In this document: in pieces, positions 1 to 4,866 of the stretch
Position numbering within the stretch: the first letter of the stretch is position 1
How the letters are laid out: each line of letters opens with the position of its first letter
Source: an uncultured Oscillospiraceae bacterium
GTDB lineage: Bacteria > Bacillota_A > Clostridia > Oscillospirales > Oscillospiraceae
Assembly: GCA_934561335.1 (NCBI GenBank)
Contig: CAKTGD010000034.1
Span: 1-11,878 of the forward strand
Direction of reading: 5' to 3'
DNA: 11,878 nucleotides
Notes under the pieces: generated by a model
What the model saw: the letters and a program-made list of their open reading frames with translations, nothing else
Told to the model about the DNA's origin: nothing
The model's database searches: none
Position numbers and translations under genes: made by a program

Positions 1-84
1 GTGAGGGAGTATCAGCGGAAACGCGGCCTGACCGCTGACGGCGTGGTCGGCGCGGTGACGTGGGGGAAGCTGCTGGGCGCGTGA
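1..84 (+). CDS. C-terminal end of a peptidoglycan-binding (endolysin-type) protein, partial
   Basis: Only the last 27 codons and the TGA stop are in the window; the gene is open to the left. The visible residues include the pattern YQRKRGLTADGVVGAVTW. This is the end of a peptidoglycan-binding type 1 repeat, whose hallmark is 'YQ...GL..DG.vG..TW..L'. Such repeats sit at the C-terminus of phage endolysins (amidases, glycosidases) and of some cell-wall hydrolases and anchor them to the wall. The gene is the last one before a tRNA-derived attachment site, which is the usual place for the lysis genes of a prophage, so an endolysin is the likeliest identity. The catalytic domain is not visible, so its chemistry cannot be stated. 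Confidence 0.75.
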   Translation: MREYQRKRGLTADGVVGAVTWGKLLGA

Positions 85-220
85 CTTTGTTAGTAACGTG
101 TTAGCAACCGAAACAAACCAAGAAAAACTGTGCAACTATTTCAAAGTATAAGAGCACTGTTTTTGGCGATTTGTGCCATTTTGCGTCACTTTGTGCTGCG
201 TTTAGAGCGCCTGCATACGC
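85..220. other. Prophage arm next to the attachment site, with short direct repeats
   Basis: No gene is seen here. The sequence holds two pairs of short direct repeats: GTTAGTAAC at 89-97 and GTTAGCAAC at 100-108 (11 bp apart), and TTTGTGC at 170-176 and 190-196 (20 bp apart). Spacings near one and two helical turns, just outside a tyrosine-integrase core site, suggest arm-type binding sites for integrase or excisionase. That role is inference; the repeats themselves are seen. Bases 202-214 (TTAGAGCGCCTGC) resemble the D-arm and 5' anticodon-stem strand of a tRNA, but are separated from the anticodon loop by six extra bases. Confidence 0.4.
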
Positions 221-265
221 CTTTTAAGCAGGGTGTCCGGGGTTCGAATCCCCGACGGGGCACCA
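221..265 (+). other. Prophage attR: 3' half of a tRNA gene (probably tRNA-Lys, anticodon TTT)
   Basis: Bases 221-227 (CTTTTAA) fit a tRNA anticodon loop with anticodon TTT. They are followed by a 3' anticodon strand (228-232, GCAGG), a variable loop, a perfect T arm (CGGGG 238-242, loop TTCGAAT 243-249, CCCCG 250-254), an acceptor 3' strand (255-261), discriminator A and encoded CCA (263-265). No matching acceptor 5' strand (GCCCCGT) occurs about 70 bases upstream, so the tRNA cannot fold. A 3'-half tRNA next to phage lysis DNA, pointing away from it, is the structure left at the distal end of a prophage integrated in a tRNA gene. The lysine identity rests on the anticodon alone. Confidence 0.75.
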
Positions 266-270
266 AAAAC

Positions 271-300
271 AAAAGACGCCCTTGCGGCGTCTTTTATTTT
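271..300 (+). terminator. Terminator hairpin 1 (tRNA unit 1)
   Basis: Stem GACGCC (275-280) with GGCGTC (286-291), loop CTTGC, A tract before and T tract after. It lies six bases after the CCA end of the tRNA fragment, so it is the natural terminator of the tRNA gene. The A/T symmetry lets it work on both strands. Confidence 0.8.
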
Positions 301-370
301 TGTGATTGCCCCCGGGGAGTCGAAGTTTATACCCCCTTGTGGGGTGAATCCCCGACGGGGCAGCAAAAAT

Positions 371-400
371 AAAAGACGCCCTTGGGGCGTCTTTTGTTTT
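371..400 (+). terminator. Terminator hairpin 2 (repeat unit 2)
   Basis: Same hairpin one repeat further on. A loop change extends the stem to GACGCCC/GGGCGTC with loop TTG, so the stem is kept and lengthened. T tract follows. Confidence 0.75.
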
Positions 401-426
401 TGTGATTGCCCCCGGGGAGTCGAAGC

Positions 427-615
427 TTATACCCCCTTGTGGGGTAAATCCCCGACGGGGCACCAAAAATAAAGACGCCCTTGCGGCGTCTTTTGTTTTT
501 GGTGTCCTTGTGCTTCTCGCCGTCTAGTTTCACCCATCACCCTTGCGCCGGGGATCTCCGCATCATTACCGCGCCGGATAATAGCCTCGATGGCCTGCAT
601 CAGTTTATCATCCAT
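427..615 (-). CDS. Hypothetical 62-aa protein, probably 3'-truncated or run-on
   Basis: The ATG (613-615) overlaps the TAA stop of the upstream immunity-like gene by one base, a coupling arrangement that argues the N-terminus is real. The first 21 or so residues (MDDKLMQAIEAIIRRGNDAEI) form a plausible amphipathic helix. From about residue 22 the frame loses protein character, and from about residue 40 it reads through terminator 3 and repeat unit 3 and ends inside unit 2. The original 3' end has therefore probably been replaced by the repeat DNA, or lost by frameshift. I do not recognise a family and assign no function. Confidence 0.35.
   Translation of the reverse strand: MDDKLMQAIEAIIRRGNDAEIPGARVMGETRRREAQGHQKQKTPQGRLYFWCPVGDLPHKGV
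471..500. terminator. Terminator hairpin 3 (repeat unit 3), possibly bidirectional
   Basis: Stem GACGCC (474-479) with GGCGTC (485-490), flanked by A and T tracts. On the minus strand it could end transcripts from the toxin/immunity cluster at 615-1629; on the plus strand it repeats the tRNA terminator. Confidence 0.7.
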
Positions 616-914
616 TAGCCTACCCCGATTTCTTTCAAATATGCTTCATACTCATAGGGGACGCCAATGTCATAATTCTTGTAGTAATGCAGGAACTCAT
701 ACGGGAAGGTGAATTTACCGTCCCAAAACATACCTGCGTGAAGTTCTTCGCCAGTAAACATATCAAAACTGGGCAGCGATGTCAGCCCGGCATCGAGGGA
801 GGAAATGTGGCTTAAAATCGCTTCTTTTGGGATACTATTTTTGTATTTCTTATAGTCTTCAAAATTCTCAATAGAATTCTTGTATGGCAATCCTTTAAAA
901 AAACCGAAATCCAT
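615..914 (-). CDS. Probable immunity protein for the adjacent toxin-like gene (99 aa)
   Basis: The start is the ATG at 912-914, preceded by an AGAGGAAGGAG ribosome-binding site inside the end of the upstream gene, whose TGA lies one base before this ATG. A longer in-frame reading to 971 has no such site. The protein is small, acidic and aromatic-rich, with no signal peptide or membrane segment; its C-terminal half contains a run of Phe/Tyr (FTFPYEFLHYYKNYDIG, about residues 66-82). Small soluble acidic proteins directly downstream of a polymorphic-toxin C-terminal domain are typically cognate immunity proteins; that role is inferred from position and character. I recall similar proteins next to Rhs-type toxins but cannot name a family. 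The 1-bp gap implies translational coupling, which would ensure co-production with the toxin. Confidence 0.6.
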   Translation of the reverse strand: MDFGFFKGLPYKNSIENFEDYKKYKNSIPKEAILSHISSLDAGLTSLPSFDMFTGEELHAGMFWDGKFTFPYEFLHYYKNYDIGVPYEYEAYLKEIGVG

Positions 915-915
915 G

Positions 916-1629
916 TCACTTTCTCCTTCCTCTTTGATTTGGGGTAAACGGCAAAATATTTCCTTCCCCATGTGTTCCTACTTTCAGTACGCCAGCACCG
1001 GAAATAAAAAGCACATCGTCTGGGGCTTTCACTTCAACGCCAAGTGCATTTGCCAGCTCTTCTGCAAAGCAATAATCGTTTTCCATGCGTGCGCCTGTGC
1101 TGCAAGATAGCAAACGAACTTTCTGGCCATTCCACCCTTTACTATGCCGAATGACTGCGGCAAGTAAGCGCGGTGACATATTGAGTTCTTTTGTGCCAAA
1201 TCCGACTGCCGTCTGGTTTCCGTGCATAGCAACGTCAAAATACGTTTTGAGAGGTTTTACCCTTTCAACGTTTTCGTTTAGCGGGTCACCGTCCGGAAAG
1301 CAGGCAAAGCCATTTCCCAGCTTCATTGTACGTCTTTTTACAATAGAATGCAAGTTATCTCTTGCGTCTGCGCCGAAAAACTCAAGAGTGTCGCTATCGT
1401 CTTTAGCATTAGCCGCTGCCACTTCTGCCCGTTGCGTTTTTATGGAATTTGCCGCTTTGATTGTTGCATCATCTGTGAAATAAACGCGCATCCGCTCCGG
1501 TTGCTCCGGCAACCCCGCCGCCGCGCTGAACTCGCGGTATTTTGTGCTTAACCGCCGAAGCTGGATATTCACCGCCTGCAAGTCTTCCGTCAAGCCCGCA
1601 GCTTCGTATGGTATGACGGCGCTTTCCAT
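916..1629 (-). CDS. Toxin-like protein with caspase-fold (clan CD) peptidase-type C-terminal domain and phage MuF-like N-terminal remnant
   Basis: A 237-aa protein; ATG at 1627-1629 with AAAAGGAGG three bases upstream. Residues 12-50 are a charged helical segment ending in 'YREFSAAAGLPEQPERMRVY', resembling the C-terminal tail of phage MuF-type minor capsid proteins. Residues 128-225 form a compact domain with strand-like 'YFDVAMHG' (H136, G137) and 'VRLLSCSTGA' (C176), then 'ELANALGVEVKAPDD'. A hydrophobic strand before His-Gly and before Ser-Cys is the catalytic His/Cys signature of clan CD (caspase-fold) peptidases. A domain with this layout recurs at the C-termini of Rhs/YD-repeat and other polymorphic toxins; that is family recall, not a search result. 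MuF-toxin fusions are a known way temperate phages carry toxins. Most of the MuF part is missing, so the gene is probably truncated. A terminator lies just upstream and no promoter is evident. Confidence 0.6.
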   Translation of the reverse strand: MESAVIPYEAAGLTEDLQAVNIQLRRLSTKYREFSAAAGLPEQPERMRVYFTDDATIKAANSIKTQRAEVAAANAKDDSDTLEFFGADARDNLHSIVKRRTMKLGNGFACFPDGDPLNENVERVKPLKTYFDVAMHGNQTAVGFGTKELNMSPRLLAAVIRHSKGWNGQKVRLLSCSTGARMENDYCFAEELANALGVEVKAPDDVLFISGAGVLKVGTHGEGNILPFTPNQRGRRK

Positions 1630-1688
1630 CAGCCTCCTTTTCGTGCAGCAAAAAGCCTTGTAACCCCACGGATTACAAGGCTTTTCAT
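1629..1688 (-). other. Possible 19-aa leader or gene remnant coupled to the toxin-like gene
   Basis: A short ATG-started frame (ATG 1686-1688) ends in a TGA overlapping the toxin ATG as TGATG. It lies entirely across the hairpin at 1651-1685, so it may be chance. It could instead be the last codons of a lost upstream phage gene, since TGATG overlaps are common in phage structural operons. No ribosome-binding site is seen. Confidence 0.2.
1651..1685. terminator. Bidirectional terminator downstream of trkA
   Basis: A perfect 13-bp stem, AAAAGCCTTGTAA (1651-1663) with TTACAAGGCTTTT (1673-1685), and a 9-base loop. On the minus strand it follows the trkA stop by about 70 bases and is followed by five T. 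It sits only 22 bases before the start of the toxin-like gene. Confidence 0.8.
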
Positions 1689-1757
1689 GTTATGCTTGCC
1701 GGTGATGCGTCAGTGTCCCTACCTGTTGGGCGGGGCTGCATCCTGCGCACGCTGCGC

Positions 1758-3116
1758 TTACGCCAGAATATCCGTCAGATCATCCAGACCTGTAGCGCGT
1801 GTGACCACCACCACATGATCCCCATCCTCAATGGTCGTCATACCGCTGGGGATAATGGTTTTGTCGTCACGCACGATGGCGGCCACCAGCAGCCCTTTGC
1901 GCAGGGACAGCTCCTTCAGAGGCTTCCCCAGAATGGAGCGGCTGGAGGCGGCAGCGGTAAAGGACAGCGCCTCCACATGGCCGCCCAGCATCTTATAAAG
2001 ACTTTCCACCTTACTGCCCTCGGCATTGCCCAGCGCCCGCACATAGCGCAGGATCTGGCTGGAGATAATGTCCTTGGGAGAAATAATCGAGTCGATCCCG
2101 GTGCTGTCGATCAGCTCCATGTAATTGGGACGGGTCATTTTCGCCAGAACCTTCGGCACGCCGCTGCGTTGGGCGTGCATGGCCATCAGCAGGTTTTCCT
2201 CGTCCCGGTTTGTCACCGCTACAAATGCATCGGCGTCCAGAATTCCCTCCTGCTGCAGCAGCGTATTGTCGGTTCCATCTCCCTGGATCACCAGCACGTG
2301 GGGCAGCTGCGCTGACAGGCGCAGACACTTGTCGGCGTCCATTTCCACAATGCGTACGCTGGTGTTGGTTTTTTGCAGCTCCCACGCCAGATACATGGCG
2401 CTGCGGCTGCCGCCCAGTACAGAAACTTTTTTGACTTTTTGCCAGGTGCGTCCCATCTCTTTCAGCACCCGCTGCAGCTCCGGCTTGGCGCCCAGCATAT
2501 AGACCCGGTCTCCCGCCGAAGGGGTATAACCGCCATCGGGAATGATGTAGTCCCCCTGATGCTCCGCCGCGCAGACCAAGACCTCCGCCTGCCGCAGCCG
2601 GTGGGATTGACTGAGCGGGACACCGCAGATATTGTCGCTTTCTGTAACCTGAAAGCCGATCATATCAATACGGCCCCGCGCAAAAGGCTCCACGCTGAAA
2701 GCGGCGGGGAAGGCCAGAATCCGGGCTATTTCCTGCGCTGCGGCCAGGTCCGGGTTGATCACCATATCCAGACCGATCTCTTTTTTCAGAATCTCCTCGT
2801 CCCGGCGGTAATCGGTGTTGCGCACACGGGCAATGGTATGGCCCGCGCCCAGCTTTTTGGCGATCAGGCAGCACACCAGATTGATCTCGTCCTGATTGGT
2901 CACGGAAATCACCAGATCAGCAGTGCGGACGCCTGCCTCCAGCAGGACGCTGATACTGGCGCCGTTACCCTCTACACACAGTACATCCATTGTGCTTTCT
3001 GCCTTGCGCAGCGCGTTGGTGTTGGCATCCACCATCACGATATCGTGATCCTCCTGCGCCAGTGAGTTGGCGATAGCATATCCGACCTTGCCGTTTCCGA
3101 CAATGATAATTTTCAT
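1758..3116 (-). CDS. trkA: Trk system potassium uptake regulatory protein TrkA
   Basis: A 452-aa cytoplasmic regulatory subunit of Trk/Ktr K+ transporters; it binds NAD(H) or nucleotides and gates a TrkH-type membrane channel. It has the double layout RCK_N, RCK_C, RCK_N, RCK_C of full-length TrkA. The first Rossmann domain has GNGKVG (residues 7-12) and an acidic end to strand 2 (VMVD, D30). The second begins at about residue 230 with a looser GGSRSA (235-240) and EMD (258-260). RCK_C segments lie at about 145-220 and 375-450. The start is the ATG at 3114-3116, with AGGAGG seven bases upstream; a longer frame to 3149 has no such site. The glycine motif of the second half has lost one glycine, as is usual for the non-NAD half. 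No trkH is in the window. Confidence 0.93.
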   Translation of the reverse strand: MKIIIVGNGKVGYAIANSLAQEDHDIVMVDANTNALRKAESTMDVLCVEGNGASISVLLEAGVRTADLVISVTNQDEINLVCCLIAKKLGAGHTIARVRNTDYRRDEEILKKEIGLDMVINPDLAAAQEIARILAFPAAFSVEPFARGRIDMIGFQVTESDNICGVPLSQSHRLRQAEVLVCAAEHQGDYIIPDGGYTPSAGDRVYMLGAKPELQRVLKEMGRTWQKVKKVSVLGGSRSAMYLAWELQKTNTSVRIVEMDADKCLRLSAQLPHVLVIQGDGTDNTLLQQEGILDADAFVAVTNRDEENLLMAMHAQRSGVPKVLAKMTRPNYMELIDSTGIDSIISPKDIISSQILRYVRALGNAEGSKVESLYKMLGGHVEALSFTAAASSRSILGKPLKELSLRKGLLVAAIVRDDKTIIPSGMTTIEDGDHVVVVTRATGLDDLTDILA

Positions 3117-3149
3117 AAAGTTCCTCCTGCACAGGCATATAGCCTCCAT

Positions 3150-3178
3150 GCTATACAGTGTAACACAGGTGGTTTCAA
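3150..3178 (-). promoter_or_regulatory. Probable trkA promoter
   Basis: On the minus strand, TTGAAA (3173-3178) and TATAGC (3150-3155) are separated by exactly 17 bp, about 34 bases before the trkA start. The -35 is a 5/6 match and the -10 a 4/6 match to the sigma-A consensus. Confidence 0.45.
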
Positions 3179-3257
3179 ATGAAAAGGACTTTTTCCTGTG
3201 GCCGGAAGCATGCCGTAAAACTGTTTGAAAAAGAAGCGTGAATTGTAATCTTGTATC

Positions 3258-3285
3258 TTGCGAAAAAGCCGGACTGTGCTATAAT
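3258..3285 (+). promoter_or_regulatory. Promoter of the XRE-type regulator gene
   Basis: TTGCGA (3258-3263), 16-bp spacer, and a perfect TATAAT (3280-3285) with an extended TG two bases upstream. It lies 57 bases before the start codon, leaving a leader of about 50 nt. Confidence 0.6.
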
Positions 3286-3342
3286 AATTCTGCCTAAAAT
3301 CAAAACTGCACAACCGAAAACACAGGAGAAGGACGGAAAAAC

Positions 3343-3699
3343 ATGGACAATCTGACAAAAATCATCCGCGAGGAGATTGACAAACAATATAAGAGCGTGC
3401 GCCAGTTCGCGTTTGCCGTAGGCGTGCCGCTCTCCACAGTGAACAGTGCGCTGCATAACGGCGTGGGCGGCTCCAGCTTTGACACGGTGCTGCGCCTGTG
3501 CAGAGTGCTGGGCATCAAGGCGCTGGGTGATGACGCAGCATTCTATCTGACGGATGCGACCGAGAAGCTGCTGACACAGTATGCTCGGCTGGATGACTAT
3601 GGCCGTCACACTGTGGACTCGGTTATGAAGGTGGAATACGACCGCTGCACCGAACTGAGCAGACCGGAGCTGGAGGAGCGCAGCAGCGTCAATATCTGA
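3343..3699 (+). CDS. XRE-family helix-turn-helix transcriptional regulator, small
   Basis: 118 aa. Residues 17-60 have the pattern of a Cro/C1-type helix-turn-helix: 'SVRQFAFAVGVPLSTVNSAL' gives helices 2 and 3 with the turn at 'GVPL', and 'TVLRLCRVLGI' gives helix 5. The remaining ~55 residues are polar and helical, with no recognised sensor domain, metal site or peptidase motif. The ATG is preceded by AGGAGAAGG at a slightly long spacing. The gene is alone on its strand, with its own promoter and a strong terminator 15 bp after the stop. No adjacent phage genes or toxin partner suggest it is a phage repressor or antitoxin, so it is probably a housekeeping regulator with unknown target. 'GVGGSSFDTVLRLCRVLGI' is typical of DNA-binding proteins that start 'LTKIIREEI'. 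Confidence 0.8.
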   Translation: MDNLTKIIREEIDKQYKSVRQFAFAVGVPLSTVNSALHNGVGGSSFDTVLRLCRVLGIKALGDDAAFYLTDATEKLLTQYARLDDYGRHTVDSVMKVEYDRCTELSRPELEERSSVNI

Positions 3700-3714
3700 C
3701 GGAAAACCCGATAG

Positions 3715-3749
3715 AAAAAGCCGCATGGAGCCCTCCATGCGGCTTTTTT
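3715..3749. terminator. Bidirectional terminator between two convergent genes
   Basis: A perfect 15-bp stem, 3715-3729 with 3734-3748, loop GCCC, A5 on one side and T6 on the other. It serves the XRE gene on the plus strand. On the minus strand its last base is part of the stop codon of the 56-aa protein gene. Confidence 0.92.
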
Positions 3750-3919
3750 CAGCGCAGACAGTTTTTTACATCCTCAAATGCGCTGTCCATGGCTTTTCCC
3801 ATCCGCTCCACGGTGTTTTTGACGGCGCGGCGGGCCTTGCGGTCAGAGGACATGCGATCCACTGTAGCGCCTGCCACCACGCCGACGCACAGTCCGCAGA
3901 TAAAGGAAGTCAGCTTCAT
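3749..3919 (-). CDS. Small single-span membrane protein (56 aa), YtxH-like in character
   Basis: The start is the ATG at 3917-3919 with AAGGAG about ten bases upstream. The product begins MKLTSFICGLCVGVVAGATV, a glycine-rich membrane helix of about 17 residues with GxxxGxxxG spacing, followed by a basic, helical tail (about residues 21-50: DRMSSDRKARRAVK and then an amphipathic stretch). That plan (short TM with small-residue packing, then a charged helix) matches YtxH-type small envelope proteins; the resemblance is structural and not a search result. An alternative ATG four bases upstream is out of frame. The stop overlaps the bidirectional terminator. Two cysteines lie inside the membrane segment (C8, C11). 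Function unknown. Confidence 0.7.
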   Translation of the reverse strand: MKLTSFICGLCVGVVAGATVDRMSSDRKARRAVKNTVERMGKAMDSAFEDVKNCLR

Positions 3920-4046
3920 GCATGTGTCACTCCTTTGAAAAGCATTGGGTGCTCTCTAATTGCATCCGCTGTCAGTTTGCCCGGGAAAGCGACAAAAAAT
4001 ACGGTGCATTTTGACATGCTTTAACGCCTGTTTGGGGGCAATATAC

Positions 4047-4075
4047 TTGCCAAAAAGGGTACGAAATGGTACAAT
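4047..4075 (+). promoter_or_regulatory. Promoter of the OMP-decarboxylase-like / phosphatase / radical SAM operon
   Basis: TTGCCA (4047-4052), 17-bp spacer, TACAAT (4070-4075): each hexamer is a 5/6 match to sigma-A consensus with ideal spacing. It leads to a short leader of about 30 nt before the start at 4114. Confidence 0.7.
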
Positions 4076-4113
4076 AAACTGATTGAGAGATTTTGCGAAA
4101 AAAGGAGCGCGCT

Positions 4114-4866
4114 ATGTCCATCGAAAAATTGCAGTCGGCCATCCGGGAGAAGAGAACGCCGGTGGCTTTGGGTCTTGCGCCGGAGATTGAAAAGATCTCG
4201 CCCAAGATTTTGAAAAATTTTGAAGAAATGTTTGGCCCGGGAATGATGGCCAACGCCGAGACGCTGCGTTTTCACGCCTGTCAGGCGATGGATGCAGTGC
4301 AGGATAAATTGCCCGCTGTGGTTATTAGCGCGGAGCACTATCTGCGCTGGGGAATGGGCAGCGATTTGCTGAGCAACCTTATCGGCGCCGCTGCGGCCAG
4401 AGGGCTGTACAGCATTGTGGATTGCCGTACTACCCGTCCGCAGCTGTGGCTGACGAGCCCCATGATGGGCGATGCGCTGACGGTGATGCCTTATGTGGGC
4501 GGTGACTGTGTGCCGCAGGACACGGACAAAGCGGTATTTGCCGTGGTGCGCACGGCAAACGAGACCTCCGGTGAGGTACAGAACCTGATCGCGGGAGATC
4601 GCCCGCTGTATGCGGCGCTGGCCCAGCAAATGGGACGCAGAGGCGCGGCACTGATGGTGGAGACCGGATACAGCCTGGACATCAAAGAGGTACGCAAGCG
4701 GGCGGCAGATGCCTTTTTGCTGCTGCCGCACTGCGACGGGCAGAACGCACTGCCCGCTTTTGATGATCTGGGCCATGGCGCCATGGTGGTGGACTACGCG
4801 CTGCAATACGGCGGCGATGTGGATCAGGCGATAAAAGAGATGAGGGCGTGGGTGAGTGTACTGTGA
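4114..4866 (+). CDS. Orotidine 5'-phosphate decarboxylase-like protein, catalytic residues lost
   Basis: 250 aa; ATG at 4114 with AAAGGAG six to seven bases upstream (a longer frame to 4093 has none). The overall pattern follows type-2 OMP decarboxylases (PyrF, TIM barrel): 'PVALGLAPEI' (16-25) for the 'GLDP' start, 'GLYSIVDCRTTRP' (97-109) for the 'DxKRGD' strand, 'ALTVMPYVGGD' (121-131) for 'ATVNPYLG.D', and 'KAVFAVVRTANETSG' (139-153) for 'VLvrTSN'. The active site is degraded: the Asp of GLDP is A22, the Lys before the barrel's next strand is not found, and D-x-K-x-x-D is D103-C-R105-T-T-R108. The phosphate-binding PGxGAQGG loop reads 'PHCDGQNA' (205-212). It is thus unlikely to decarboxylate OMP. 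It may be a pseudoenzyme or bind another ligand. It is the first gene of a three-gene coupled operon, with no other pyrimidine gene nearby. Confidence 0.7.
   Translation: MSIEKLQSAIREKRTPVALGLAPEIEKISPKILKNFEEMFGPGMMANAETLRFHACQAMDAVQDKLPAVVISAEHYLRWGMGSDLLSNLIGAAAARGLYSIVDCRTTRPQLWLTSPMMGDALTVMPYVGGDCVPQDTDKAVFAVVRTANETSGEVQNLIAGDRPLYAALAQQMGRRGAALMVETGYSLDIKEVRKRAADAFLLLPHCDGQNALPAFDDLGHGAMVVDYALQYGGDVDQAIKEMRAWVSVL

Larger units (their letters stand above)
246..503. repeat. Tandem repeat, exact 100-bp period, three copies of tRNA tail plus terminator
   Basis: Units start at 246, 346 and 446; the third is partial and ends near 503. Each unit holds the last 20 bases of the tRNA (AATCCCCGACGGGGCA then CCA or GCA), an A-rich spacer, a GACGCC/GGCGTC hairpin with T tracts, and in units 1 and 2 a GC-rich linker (TGATTGCCCCCGGGGAGTCG and onwards) with its own hairpin potential. 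The linkers at 302-345 and 402-445 differ by one base (T326/C426), and the period is exactly 100 bp, so the copies are recent or under constraint. Copy 2 has GCA in place of the CCA end. No protein is likely: the reading frames here are low-complexity and lack ribosome-binding sites. Confidence 0.9.

Noticed and set aside
190..265. A complete, functional tRNA
   Set aside because: No acceptor 5' strand pairs with 255-261, no D-stem 5' strand is seen, and the anticodon stem is broken by six extra bases.
130..472. Overlapping plus-strand reading frames across the tRNA tail and repeats
   Set aside because: They have no ribosome-binding sites, and their sequence is just translated terminator and tRNA-tail DNA (recurring 'RRGxKNKRRP').
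246..503. CRISPR array
   Set aside because: The repeats are 100 bp without unique spacers, and no cas genes are nearby.
1692..3065. Long plus-strand frames opposite trkA
   Set aside because: They are shadows of a clearly coding TrkA gene, lack family features, and have no ribosome-binding site.
3343..3699. Phage repressor belonging to the left-hand prophage
   Set aside because: trkA, an intact chromosomal gene, separates it from the prophage end, and it has its own promoter and terminator.
3175..3738. 187-aa minus-strand frame opposite the XRE gene
   Set aside because: It overlaps a recognised HTH gene with its promoter and terminator and has no recognisable domains.
4011..4016. Perfect TTGACA as a -35 for the 4114 operon
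   Set aside because: No -10 hexamer lies at 16-18 bp; the TTGCCA/TACAAT pair at 4047-4075 fits much better.
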